From Thermomonospora catenispora (GTDB lineage: Bacteria; Actinomycetota; Actinomycetes; Streptosporangiales; Streptosporangiaceae): a stretch of 64,000 bases of DNA. Position numbers and translations under genes: made by a program. Each line of letters starts with the position of its first letter. Positions within the stretch are counted from its first letter, which is position 1. Below the pieces are notes generated by a model. It saw only the letters and a program-made list of their open reading frames with translations, ran no database searches and was not told the origin of the DNA. Positions 8,785 to 17,962 of this stretch are shown here, one piece after another. The stretch lies in assembly GCF_006363815.1 (NCBI RefSeq), contig NZ_RRYT01000006.1, positions 62,216-126,215 of the forward strand, read 5' to 3'.

Positions 8785-9092
8785 CCCCAGGGAGCCATCG
8801 AACCTTCGCCAACATCATCAAAAATGGACTAACGAGGATTTCTCATCAAATACGGAGCATGTTGCACATCGTGACACCTCCTGCCAGGGGTACGATGCAG
8901 CCAGGCAGTCCCAACCGACCTCTCTACGTCCACCCGCGAGAGCGCCGTAGCCCGCTCGGTGACATCCCGCCTACTCCACGTCAAGGTCTTTCCCCACCCC
9001 TCGGATTTCCACTACACTCCAGGGCTCCAAATCATCGAAGAAAACTTAGTGAGCATCATGCACCAACAAATAAGACAATGGGTCGATTTCAC
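8785..9092. other. AT-richer spacer
   Basis: About 300 bases between the transfer module and the HEPN gene, with composition falling towards that of the HEPN gene. No gene is called; a + strand frame over 8859-9236 runs antisense to the HEPN gene and has no motif. Confidence 0.4.
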
Positions 9093-9722
9093 TCAGTCAG
9101 GAAGAGTAAGGTACATACCCCCTTTAAAATGTTTAGGCTTCGGCGCAATCTTGAGCATATGATCCATATAAGACAGCATCAAATAAAAGCAATCAATCAC
9201 TTCATAAAAATCTTTCCTCAATTGCAGCATGCTTAGGCGCTGCGAAACCCCTGAACGACGATCCACTATCACCCATTCGAGCTCGAAAGCCTTCTTCAAA
9301 GGAAGCTTTACATTCTCAACAGGCTGCAGTTGCAAAATTCCATGGGCCAACAAATTTCGCCGTTCCACAATCCTCTTCAGTCTTTCTATCAACTCTTTGC
9401 CTCGCGCATCATTTAGACCCTTTTCTTTCATCAGATCCTCCAGTTTTTCCACCCTCGGACCCATTGTCTTCTTGACAAGCTTTTCATAGTAGGCATTTTG
9501 ATCTGGAGCATCAGCAAGATACATTATAAAATCGTCAATGAGGTCCTCGAGAACCGTGGCCTGAAGTACGACCAGCCCACGACGCTGCTCTATGAGCCTC
9601 CTTTCCGCCACTTCACCCCAATCAAGATCGGTGATGTCGCGATAAGACAACACCAGGTCATAAGCAGAAAAAACATTCAGCTCGTCGTCAGGATCATCAA
9701 ACGACAAATTATCAAGACTCAC
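9093..9722 (-). CDS. HEPN-like protein, candidate RNase/toxin
   Basis: A 209-residue, mostly helical acidic protein. R122-N-L-L-A-H127 (in ERRNLLAHG) fits the R-X4-6-H motif of HEPN domains, whose Arg and His form the metal-independent RNase site. HEPN proteins serve in toxin-antitoxin, abortive-infection and other RNA-cutting defences. No MNT nucleotidyltransferase or other usual partner lies next to it. The gene is visibly AT-rich (AAA, ATA and TTT codons) against very GC-rich neighbours, so recent acquisition is likely. The start is GTG at 9722. Confidence in the gene is good, in the fold moderate. Confidence 0.6.
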   Translation of the reverse strand: MSLDNLSFDDPDDELNVFSAYDLVLSYRDITDLDWGEVAERRLIEQRRGLVVLQATVLEDLIDDFIMYLADAPDQNAYYEKLVKKTMGPRVEKLEDLMKEKGLNDARGKELIERLKRIVERRNLLAHGILQLQPVENVKLPLKKAFELEWVIVDRRSGVSQRLSMLQLRKDFYEVIDCFYLMLSYMDHMLKIAPKPKHFKGGMYLTLPD

Positions 9723-9910
9723 AGAGAAGATTATAAAGCACCAGAATCAAGTTGTCAGCACCTTACCCATACCAGGCAAAGACAACTCAGCTACCATGAT
9801 GCAACAACCCGACTAGACTCTTCGTCACGCACGCCCAACACTCCCCAACTCCAGCGAGATTTCCCCAACGAGATTAAACTGGACATGGGAGGATAAAACG
9901 TTCTCAAGGG

Positions 9911-10130
9911 ATGTTGGGAGCATTGGTGGACATTGCGTCGCTACTCCCTGAAATTCGCAAAGCCCTTGATAGGAGGCACCTTCACCACCCCAACGACCCG
10001 ATACCCAGAGGCTTGCTCTCGACGTCCTTCGTCCCGTGGTTGAATTTCTGTCTTGACTGCCCGCCACCTGCCGCCAGATCGGCGCTCCGGGAAGCCCTCG
10101 AGCCTTGGGGCCGTTCCGCCAGCCTGAGCC
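9911..10130 (+). pseudogene. Possible gene cut off by the IS5-type element
   Basis: From ATG 9911 about 73 residues of natural-looking sequence (LGALVDIASLLPEIRKALD and on) run straight into the left end of the insertion sequence at 10131. The frame then passes through the terminal repeat. No continuation was found right of the element at 11135. No family recognised; it could be chance. Confidence 0.25.
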
Positions 10131-11134
10131 AGGGCGTGTTTCGAAGTTGGTGGAGCCATTCGTTGATGGCGGTGACCTCCAAGACGGCCTGATGGCGAAC
10201 GGCGAGCTTGTCATAGCGGGTGGCCACGGCCCGATGACGCCCCAGATGGGTGATTCCCCGCTCCACAGCGTGACGGCCCCGGTAGTCGACCGAATCGAAG
10301 GCGGGCGGTTGCCCCGCCGCCGGTGCCGGACCTGGTCGGCCGGAACAGGGATCGTGGCGGCGATACCACGGCGGCGCAGGTGAGCACGGATCGCCTGAGG
10401 GGAGTACGCCTCATCGGTCCGCACCTGTCTTGGGCCGGGTCCGCGAACGGCCCGGCCCGAGGCGGACGGCCCTGATGCTGGCCATCACCGCCTCGAACCG
10501 CGGGGCACTCCCACGCTGCCCAGCGGTCACCACCGGCGGCGACGACATCTGTCCCTGCTCACAGGCCCAGGAGCACCGTGGTCGACGACCCGTCGCGGGA
10601 GCGGCCCAGCGCGTGATCGGCCAGCTCGGCGACCACCCAGCCGGGCGGCTCGCGCCACAGCACACCGTGCCGCCTGGCCCCGGCGGCGTGCCGATGGACC
10701 CGCATGATGATCGCATCGACGCTCACCTGCCAGTCGATCAGCCCGGCCGCATCGGCCCAGGTCCGCGGGGCGGCCAGGACGCACGCCCAGACGCCTGCGC
10801 GTCGCCAGCGCCGGAACACAGCCCGTAGACCACCTGCCAGGAGCCGTGGCAGGCGGGCACGGCGCTCCGGTGCACATCCGCCGGCGGATCCCGCCCGTCC
10901 ATCAGATGCCGTTTGCTCCACGTGGACGGTCGACCTGGCCGCCGGGCGGCGGGCAGCAGCAGCTCAAGGACTGCCCATTGCGCATCGGTCAGGTCGAACC
11001 GCCTGGTCACCGCTGGAGTGGCCACGAGGTCTCCGGTTCAAGAGGTGTTCTTGGCCAGAAACCCCGTCTCCCGGAGACCTCACCGCGCCCGGCGCACAAC
11101 ACGCCGACACTCACCACACTCCGAAACACGCCCT
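10131..11134 (-). mobile_element. Decayed IS5-family insertion sequence, 1004 bp
   Basis: Inverted ends are visible: AGGGCGTGTTTCG at 10131-10143 and its complement at 11122-11134 are identical over 13 bases, and similarity continues inward to about 24. Between them, on the - strand, lie pieces of an IS5-type DDE transposase in several frames. No clear target duplication flanks the ends. A truncated copy of the left end recurs at 20841. Confidence 0.8.
10144..11025 (-). pseudogene. IS5-family transposase, broken in at least four frames
   Basis: The N-terminus from GTG 11025 reads RRFDLTDAQWAVLELLLP, the classic IS5-family opening. Later frames give WADAAGLIDWQVSVDAII (first Asp), RTDEAYSPQAIRAHLRRRG (second Asp) and ERGITHLGRHRAVATRYDK (Glu), ending in INEWLHQLRN by the left repeat. 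All three catalytic residues can be found, but no single frame joins them, so no active enzyme can be made. Confidence 0.8.
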
Positions 11135-11220
11135 AGGGCCGAGAGAGGACCGGAACGGTTAGTGGTCGAAGGGTTTGGCTGCTCCCTCCTGACCAGGCTG
11201 GCGGCATCCTGCACGATGGA

Positions 11221-11604
11221 GTGGTGATCGACTCACGACCTGCCTTGCCGTTCTTGCTCCCGGTCGTTCCGCTGGCCGCCGCATGCGGCGTTTTCGGCGG
11301 TATCGTTGAGGCCGGACATCATCACTGGGTGCTAGGTCCCTCAGCGGCCTGTGCATCGGCATCGCCGTCGTCCTCGCCTCCTCCCTCGCCCTGCAGGGCG
11401 ACGCTCTAGTGGGCGCTCCCGTTACCTATTCTGGGGCTCCTGGCAATGGGCACGCTGGCGGGCTTCCTGTCAGACGTCGAGGTACTGTCCGAAGCCTCCT
11501 GGCCCGTCCGGTGGATGCTACCGCTGTCGTGCCTGGTGCCCCTCCTCCTCACCTGGGTCGCCGTCCAGGCCGTGCGTAACCACGCGCAGCCGGACCAGGA
11601 ATAG
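11221..11604 (+). pseudogene. Small membrane protein with two frameshifts
   Basis: From GTG 11221 a hydrophobic N-terminus (FLLPVVPLAAACGVFGGIV) is followed by a helix in another frame (GLCIGIAVVLASSLALQG). A return to the first frame near 11410 gives two more helices (ILGLLAMGTLAGFL; LPLSCLVPLLLTWVAVQAV) and a stop at 11602-11604. Each piece looks membrane-spanning, so an intact four-helix protein was probably disrupted by two compensating shifts. No family recognised. Confidence 0.45.
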
Positions 11605-11742
11605 TCGGCGGCCGGCGGCGGGACTGGCCAGACCGCACGCCCGCCTCGGCCGATTCCACCGCAGCGACCAACGGCCGCCGCTCTTAATGAGGTGCTGCTG
11701 GCTGTACGACCTGGCCGACACCTGCGAATTCCTAGCAAGAAC

Positions 11743-11768
11743 TACATGGTAATTCCTTTTACCATGTA
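11743..11768. promoter_or_regulatory. Perfect 10+10 bp palindrome at the TRADD-N gene start
   Basis: TACATGGTAA, six bases (TTCCTT), then TTACCATGTA. The right arm ends three bases before the ATG at 11772, where a ribosome site would normally be, and no good Shine-Dalgarno is visible. It could be an operator over a leaderless start or an RNA hairpin that hides the start codon. Confidence 0.55.
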
Positions 11769-11771
11769 CTC

Positions 11772-12602
11772 ATGGCGGGAGCACCAGAGAATGAGATGGT
11801 GACCCTTCTCTCGGCCTTGGGAGCTATGGGATCTGGCGGGATTGCTTCCCTGCTTAGCTCCTTGCTACATCGTGCTGAGATCCGGCGTGTGGCCCAAGCC
11901 CATCAAGAGCTGCAGCGCGCGGAAAGCGAGCTCACAGGGACCGACCAGCTTTCCCTGCCCGAGCTGTGGGAGGTCACCCACAAGCGCCTGGACTACTACC
12001 ACCAGATCGCCACCGGGCAGGCCCGTCCAAGCTTCCGCAATGCCCAGATCGCCACGGCGATTGGGTTCACGCTGCTGGTCGTCTTCGCCGTCCTCGCTCT
12101 CAACGCCCCTACGACCACGGCCAGCATTGTCACCGGTACGCTGGGGGCTGCCTCGGTGGCCTCCGCCGGCTACATCAGCCGGACTTTCGTCCGCACCCAA
12201 GAGGCCGCCGCTCGTTACCTGCGCACCTACTTCGACCAGCCGCTGGAGTTCTCCCGCTATCTGGCCGCCGAGCGCCTGCTCACCAGCACCAGCCAGCTCA
12301 CCCCCGAGCAGTGGGCCGAGATCATCGCCGAGTTGCTCCGCGCGGTCATCGTCCCCGCCCCTGCCCCGGGGGGACGGCGCACCGACCACCACCGTCACCG
12401 TCACCCACGGCACCCCCGCCGCTCCAGCCAGCAAGGAGCAAGAAGGCAGCCAGGCCGCCGGGCAGGCCAAGGAGCAGCCGGCGTAACACCCCCCTGCAAC
12501 AGCACCCACCCCCGCCGCCCTGGCCAGCTCGGCCGCCCGCCCCAGTGGCAGCCTGGTGTTCACCAGCCGCGTCCCGGCCTGCACTCCCCACAAGCTGGCT
12601 GA
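11772..12602 (+). CDS. TRADD-N-associated two-helix membrane protein, frameshifted tail
   Basis: 276 residues as written. A helical cytoplasmic N-terminus is followed by two membrane helices (about residues 95-115 and 118-135: IATAIGFTLLVVFAVLAL and IVTGTLGAASVASAGYI). Flanking motifs (YYHQIATGQARPSFRNAQ; SRTFVRTQEAAARYLRTYF) match my recollection of the TRADD-N-associated membrane domain found in bacterial signalling and conflict proteins. At the G6 run 12368-12373 the other frame gives a Thr/Ala/Gln-rich tail ending at TAA 12484-12486 (about 238 residues). The annotated frame instead turns into a His/Arg-rich stretch, so a one-base insertion is likely. The domain name is from memory. Confidence 0.6.
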   Translation: MAGAPENEMVTLLSALGAMGSGGIASLLSSLLHRAEIRRVAQAHQELQRAESELTGTDQLSLPELWEVTHKRLDYYHQIATGQARPSFRNAQIATAIGFTLLVVFAVLALNAPTTTASIVTGTLGAASVASAGYISRTFVRTQEAAARYLRTYFDQPLEFSRYLAAERLLTSTSQLTPEQWAEIIAELLRAVIVPAPAPGGRRTDHHRHRHPRHPRRSSQQGARRQPGRRAGQGAAGVTPPCNSTHPRRPGQLGRPPQWQPGVHQPRPGLHSPQAG

Positions 12603-13333
12603 GCTGATGCGCGCCGTGGGGCTGCCGGAGCCGGTGCTGGCCAGCACTGCCGCGTGGCTGAGCGAGAAACGCCGGTCCTTCCCGCGCACCCAGGTTGGAC
12701 ACGTGCGAGATATGTCCTGGTGGCTGGTCTACGCGCAAGCGCGCGGCCTGGACGCCACCGATGTGCCCACCGCCGAGGCCAAACTGTATGCCGCTGCGCG
12801 AGGCCAAGCTGCCCCCGCCGCCACCCGTGCCTGACGCCTGGCCGCCACCAGTTCCTGGTACGCCTACCTGGTCCGCACCGGCGCCGCGACCGCAGCCCTT
12901 TCGCCGACATGGAATGTCCCGCCCCGCCAATCGTCCACCCGCGGGCTGTCGGCGGACGAGCTCGAGCATCTACTGGCCTATACAGCCACGCGGGAGCCGG
13001 CCGCACCTACGCCCTGCTGGCGGTCATAATCACCACCGGCCGCCGGGTCTCCTCGGTGACCGGCGCCTCCTTCGGCGCCCCGGCTACAACCGCAGGCACT
13101 GTGCACCATCGACCTGCCGGTCAAAGGCGGTCATACCAAACGCTTCGTCCTGCCATCGCTGGACCGCGGCCACCCGTTGCGCGTGGTATAGGAGTTCCTC
13201 GGGCACGCCGACCTGCGCACCACCCGCCGCTACGACGCCGGCCGCGAATCCCTCAACCGCTCCCCCCGCCTACAACCTGGGCACCGCCCTGACTGCCGGA
13301 ATCGCCTGCCACGTCCGCACCTACGCCGTCTGA
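12556..13333 (+). pseudogene. Tyrosine recombinase (phage-type integrase), broken
   Basis: Pieces of one integrase occur in order but in different frames. They are a SAM-like N-terminal domain, the start of the catalytic domain (TRGLSADELEHLLAYTATRE; YALLAVIITTGRRVSSV, with the first catalytic Arg), a strand (VKGGHTKRFVLPSL) and the C-terminal box EFLGHADLRTTRRYD, with its Arg and nucleophilic Tyr. A stop codon sits directly before EFLGHAD. It cannot be active. It was probably the integrase of the element starting near 4.4 kb or of a second one. Confidence 0.72.
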
Positions 13334-13693
13334 CTCCCCTTCAAGGCCACTACTGCCCCGGCCCTGCTGCGACGCCCGACGACCACTGCTTGATCTCAGT
13401 AAGCTGAATTCGACAACCAATCTGTCGCCAGCGTTTTGCCAGCGCAATGACCGCCTCGTGGGCGATCAGACGTCTGATCGTATATCTTGCCGCGCACCTG
13501 ACGGCCAAATCTCGAGCGAGATGCGCATGGAACCGTCGGCAAGGCCTCCGACAGGTCATTGATGCTGCCCTGTTCGACGCTCGTCGCCCCCTGACCGTTC
13601 GTTTCGTGCCTGTCGACTGCAGAAGTGGCTGGCCAGGACCGGATAAGGCCCCCAGACAGGCCCCAACCTCGGCCAAGGAGCTCCCGAAGGCGG

Positions 13694-14107
13694 TCAGCAA
13701 CCCCGTCGCCAGGTTCGAACCGCCCCTCCACCGCTATTGGTCCGGACCGTGATGCTGCTGGGAAGCACCACGGTGACTGGCGGGGCCGCGGTGGATGTGA
13801 CGGTCACCGTCGCGGTCGGCTGCGAGGAGGGAGCCGGCGTGAAGGACCCAGACGGCGTGGCGGAAGCCGTCACCGATCTCGTGACGCTGAGAGTGGGGGT
13901 AACAGAACGGCCGTCCCTCACCACCCGCTTCAGAGCGGGGGTTGTGATGAGCACCCCGACGACGAAGAAGACCGCGGCAGTGATGACCCGCGGGAGTTGA
14001 GAGGTGCCCGAGGAGCTAGAACCTGAGGGAAGATCGCTCACAAAAGCACGGTAGAGATCTCCCTGTCCCTTGAGAACAGTGACGACCGGCTGCGGACCCG
14101 GCCACAC
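13694..14107 (-). CDS. Possible single-pass membrane protein
   Basis: 137 residues at most. A cytoplasmic N-terminus is followed by one membrane helix (RVITAAVFFVVGVLITTPAL) and a Ser/Thr/Pro-rich outer part (SVTRSVTASATPSGSFTPAP). That layout is typical of small actinobacterial surface proteins, but start codon and ribosome site are not clear and the opposite strand is also open. Confidence 0.35.
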   Translation of the reverse strand: MWPGPQPVVTVLKGQGDLYRAFVSDLPSGSSSSGTSQLPRVITAAVFFVVGVLITTPALKRVVRDGRSVTPTLSVTRSVTASATPSGSFTPAPSSQPTATVTVTSTAAPPVTVVLPSSITVRTNSGGGAVRTWRRGC

Positions 14108-14920
14108 GCCCGTCTAGCCCTTCGGATATGTTCTGACGCACAGGTGTCCACACGAACGTGCCCCGGTGCGGTCCCCAGTGCCTGGGGTGCCCTAAGCTGC
14201 CAAGCCTGTAAGGCCCGCCATGTTGGGCATGCCTCGTGTTCGCAGGTGTGCTGGATAGCTGTGGGCAGCACAGACGAGGAAGGGCCCCATCCCTGCACGA
14301 CCTGGCCAGAGTCCCGAGGCGGGACCCTTGGTCCTCTTACAGATGAGGACCGAATGGTCCGCCGGACCGGAGCCACTGGTTGGCTATCCACAGGCCGGTC
14401 TTGATCACCTCAAGGCCGATCCGGATGCGCCAGTACCAGCCCGCTCCCTCGTCCAGCTTCTTCTCAGGGACACCCAGCAATAGGTGAGCCTCCTTTCCCG
14501 GCCGCAGAAGGCGGCCGGTGCCCTGCCGGACCATCCGGCGATCGCACGCATGGTCCGGGGAGGCTGAGACAGCACGATAGTCGCTTCCGACAGGAGTTCC
14601 GGCCAGACTCTCGCGTAAGAACCCACTAACGGTTCAACTACCTGGGCAAACGCGCATTACGGCCGTCTCAAATGTCTGGCCTCCCAGTGACAACGGACCC
14701 CAGATGTGATGCCCCGGGGCCGGCCCGGAGAGGCTGCACACCCGGGACATCACATCTAGGGCACTCGTTGGGCATCCTAGAACCCGTAGAGAAAGTTCTC
14801 ATCCGCCTGTGTCATCCGGTGCTGATTGGAAGCTCTAGGCTTTCGGAACGGCGTGTAGGCGACATGCTCTCTAACCGGCGGACGATCAAGGATTGCAAGG
14901 AACGCCGAGAGAGGATACGG
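14108..14920. other. About 0.8 kb without a convincing gene; holds a 17-bp inverted repeat
   Basis: Short frames of 60-85 codons exist on both strands without motifs. The notable structure is an inverted repeat at 14702-14718 and 14741-14757 (AGATGTGATG with a CCCGGG-type inner part, one mismatch in 17, 22-base spacer), about 160 bp before the pentapeptide gene. It could be a terminator, a large operator or a small element end. Confidence 0.45.
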
Positions 14921-16096
14921 GTGAGCGAAGAGGTAAAGCCCCCTCGGCGAGCGTGGCTGTGGGTGGTGGCCGTGCTTGCGGTGGCGGCCGCGCTGGTCAT
15001 AGTGGCAGTGGTGGTGTGGGTGCTGGGGCCAGGCATCGACTGGTGGCTGCGCTTCGCCGATGGTGTCCAGGTCGGTGACGGGATCTCTGAGAGTGAAAAG
15101 GAGGCGCTGGAGGCCAAGGATCGGGCGCGAGGCCGGATCACCACCTACCTCACTGGCGTGCTGGCGGCAGCGGCGATGGTCTTCACCGCCATCAACGCCT
15201 TCGCCGCCCGCCGTACGGCCACTGCCGCCCAGCAAACCGCCGAAGCGGCCTTCCACAGCGCGACGATCACCGAGCGTGGGCAGCAACGCACTCATGAGCT
15301 CACCGAACAAGGGCTGGTGACCAGCCGCTACACCGCTGCCATCGAGCAGCTTGGCTCAGACAAGCTGGATGTCCGGCTCGGCGGTATCTACGCCTTGGAG
15401 CGCATCGCCCGCGACTCTGAGCGCGATCATCCCACCGTGATGGCCGTGCTGGCCGCGTTCGTGCGCGAGCACTCCCACGACCCCGACGCCCACATCATCG
15501 GCCAGCCCGCAGACCAGGGTGAAGAAGGCGGCTCCGCCAGGCGGTCCCGGCCCCGGCTCCGTCCCGACCTGCAAGCCGCCCTCACCGTCATCGGCCGCCG
15601 CAACACCGACCACGACACCGACCCTATCGACCTGTCTGGCGCGGACCTGTCCGGCGCAAGCCTGACCCGCGCTTCCCTGCTTAACGCAGTCCTGTCCGAT
15701 GTGGACTTGAGCGACGCGAACCTGGCCGACGCGGACTTGACCGGGGCGACCCTGATCGACGCGAACCTACAGGGCGCGGACCTGAGCGAAGCGAGCCTGG
15801 CCGACGTGTTCTCGACCGATGCGACCCTGTCTGGCGCGTCCCTGACTGCTGCAGATCTCTCTGACGCGCGCCTGACCAACGTGAACCTCTCCGGCGCGAA
15901 CCTGACCGACGCGGACCTGAGCAACGCATATCTGCACTACGTGGACCTGGCCGGCGCGGACCTGACCGACGCAACCCTGACCGGCGCGGACCTGCGAAGG
16001 GCGCAGGGCCTGTCAGAGAAGGAGATCCGCAAGATGACGCGGTCGGTGAAGGGGGCCCGGTTCGGGCCGCCGCCGAAGCCCGCAGAGGAAGTCTAG
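14921..16096 (+). CDS. Pentapeptide-repeat membrane protein
   Basis: A 391-residue protein with two membrane helices near the N-terminus (about residues 8-33 and 68-90). A helical region follows (YTAAIEQLGSDKLDVRLGG, IYALERIARDS). About 25 pentapeptide repeats of the A(D/N)LXX type lie from about residue 230 to 360 and would fold as a right-handed quadrilateral helix. This membrane/helical/repeat arrangement is common in actinobacteria and its role is unknown. GTG 14921 follows GAGAGG. The repeats show little decay, unlike the surrounding genes. It stands alone on the + strand. Confidence 0.85.
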   Translation: MSEEVKPPRRAWLWVVAVLAVAAALVIVAVVVWVLGPGIDWWLRFADGVQVGDGISESEKEALEAKDRARGRITTYLTGVLAAAAMVFTAINAFAARRTATAAQQTAEAAFHSATITERGQQRTHELTEQGLVTSRYTAAIEQLGSDKLDVRLGGIYALERIARDSERDHPTVMAVLAAFVREHSHDPDAHIIGQPADQGEEGGSARRSRPRLRPDLQAALTVIGRRNTDHDTDPIDLSGADLSGASLTRASLLNAVLSDVDLSDANLADADLTGATLIDANLQGADLSEASLADVFSTDATLSGASLTAADLSDARLTNVNLSGANLTDADLSNAYLHYVDLAGADLTDATLTGADLRRAQGLSEKEIRKMTRSVKGARFGPPPKPAEEV

Positions 16097-16438
16097 CTTT
16101 CGGGAAGCACCATTCCCGTCAATCAACAAACATGAGGATATGACAACTGCCCTTCAGGGATATCAAGGATCGCAATACCGAGGCCGTCCGGGTGCACCCG
16201 CCCAGCGATGACAAGTGATGGCTACCCTTCGGATGACCGAGAAACGCACATGACTCATGGCTTTTACGTCACGCACCAGAGCCAACCACGAATGCCTTCA
16301 GGCAACCAGTCAGCCAACAGGTTCCAAGGTGAACGCCTCGTCTTCATCGACTACGCGCACAGATAACAGAGCATTCCAACGCCTTCATGCTTCTGACCGT
16401 CAGCTCACCCGAAGAGAGTGGGCAGTACCCGCAGGACC
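16097..16438. other. Spacer, no gene seen
   Basis: About 340 bases between convergent genes, somewhat less GC-rich than the surroundings. No motif or strong hairpin noticed. Confidence 0.4.
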
Positions 16439-17641
16439 TTATTTGCCCACTATTCCTGATTTCCTCTGATACGGCTCATATCGCGTTGGCAGAGGCGGTG
16501 GGCACGAGGAAGCTTGCTGGGCAAGCGTCCGTAGGGCCTGAGCGGTCAGGCTTGGGAAGGATTGTGCGGCGAGGGCTGCTGGGGTCTCGTGACTGTTGGG
16601 TGCGTTGGCACGGCGGGCGATGAGAGCCGCCTCGGCCGCGGTGCCCGATCCCGGAGGGGCGAGCTTCAGGACGGTGTCTCCGAGATGGATCGCGGTTTCT
16701 TTCCCGTGGTGGAGGGCGCCTTCGTATCTGGTGAGGAAGCGTCGTGCCGTGACGGGCAGGCGGTGGCGTCCGCTGGACGCCGGTAGTCCTCGGTGGGCGA
16801 GGGTGAGTCGGGCGACGTCGTTGACGGCGGCGCGATGGGCGGCAGCCATGACGTTGCAGGCCTCGATCGACTGAAGCACGGCCAGGACGATGCGGGCGGC
16901 GTGTTCGGTGCTCGAGGTGAGTTGCTCTGGAGGGACGACCCGAGTGGTCCAGCGTGGGCCGGGCATCCAGGCGGGGTCGGCGTAGACGAGGCGGCCGAGG
17001 CGGATGAGCAGGTCGCCGGCGTCGATCGCGGCCGGGGCGGTTGCCGGGTCGCTGCGCATGCCGGTGAGCGAGCGCCAGTTTCGGGCGATGGCCTGCCATC
17101 TCATCCCGATGAGCCTTGTGCGGCGGGCTGCTTCCAGGAGCGATGCAGCGAGGTCTTTCTCGCCCAGCTCGCGGTACCGGTAGGCCATGACGCTGGTGAT
17201 CCGGTTGGCCACCTGGCAGGTGATGGCTGCGGCGGTCGCCAGATAGCGCCAGGTGGTGATGGTCCCTCGGGGGTCCATGTTTCGGAGCCGCTGGGCGCTG
17301 GTGCTGATTCCCTCCAGAAGCCGGGAGGTGCTCTCCCCGGGGGCTGGTGGGATGCGTTCTTCAGTTCGTCGGAGGGTGACCGCCTCCACTGGCGAGGTTC
17401 TCCTTGGTGCGGTCGAGCGCCCGAGGTGAGCCGCTTGAAGCAGCGGGTCTGCCGCTGTTGCTGCCTGTGGGGTGCTGTGCCGGGCGAGGCGTCCTGCCGT
17501 CTCGGCGTGCTTGCTCAGCTTGTGCAGCAGGGAGCTCGCCACATCGGTTTCGGCGATCACTTGGGCGGTGACGCTTGGGGCATGTCGTTCGGCGCCGGGT
17601 GTCCTTGTGAAGTGGGAGGCCAAGGCCGCAGCCGAGCGCAT
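16439..17641 (-). CDS. Hypothetical helical protein, N-terminus lost by a frameshift
   Basis: 400 residues from an internal ATG. The sequence is almost wholly alpha-helical, Ala/Arg-rich and without membrane segments. It resembles large uncharacterised proteins of actinobacterial plasmids and integrative elements. The frame has a stop about 60 bases upstream of 17641. A different frame over 17642-17700 reads as a continuation (RDRLAWTLRAAADALG), so the true start lies further right and a one-base shift near 17640 has cut it. No function can be assigned. Confidence 0.5.
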   Translation of the reverse strand: MRSAAALASHFTRTPGAERHAPSVTAQVIAETDVASSLLHKLSKHAETAGRLARHSTPQAATAADPLLQAAHLGRSTAPRRTSPVEAVTLRRTEERIPPAPGESTSRLLEGISTSAQRLRNMDPRGTITTWRYLATAAAITCQVANRITSVMAYRYRELGEKDLAASLLEAARRTRLIGMRWQAIARNWRSLTGMRSDPATAPAAIDAGDLLIRLGRLVYADPAWMPGPRWTTRVVPPEQLTSSTEHAARIVLAVLQSIEACNVMAAAHRAAVNDVARLTLAHRGLPASSGRHRLPVTARRFLTRYEGALHHGKETAIHLGDTVLKLAPPGSGTAAEAALIARRANAPNSHETPAALAAQSFPSLTAQALRTLAQQASSCPPPLPTRYEPYQRKSGIVGK

Positions 17642-17962
17642 CGGCTGCGGCCCGTAAGGTCCAGGCGAGCCGGTCTCGGATCCACCGACGTCCCGTGCAC
17701 TCTACGACACCGGCCAGCCCACTGGGAATGAAGGTCAGCCATAGTGCTTGCCCATAGATCCGTCGCTGGGCCACCGGAAAGCAAGGCTTTGGCCTTTTCG
17801 CCGGGATCTGACGATGAAGTGGACGGCGTCCACCTCGCCCCCTCCGTCCAATTCCGCCGAGAAGGCCCGTCTCGCCCCTCTTCCTAGGGGTGTCTGAGAA
17901 GTCCTCGATGAATTCCGCAGCGGGCCGGGCCGGCGGCCGGTGCACGGCGGCGAGGGAGGGGT
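17642..17962. other. Remains of the 5' end of the preceding gene
   Basis: About 320 bases. The first 60 carry the displaced N-terminal frame of the helical protein; the rest shows nothing that I recognise. The stop of the SDR gene lies at its right edge. Confidence 0.35.

Noticed and set aside
13708-13725. GGTTCGAACC resembling a tRNA T-loop, possible tRNA end or att site
   Set aside because: The flanking bases do not form a T stem and no acceptor or anticodon arm can be drawn.
14337-14626. Short - strand frames with a Trp-rich stretch
   Set aside because: No ribosome site, no motif, and two frames overlap; not enough to call a gene.
15620-16000. Regular 15-base periodicity that looks like a DNA repeat array
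   Set aside because: It is the coding periodicity of the pentapeptide repeats, not a CRISPR or other nucleotide repeat.
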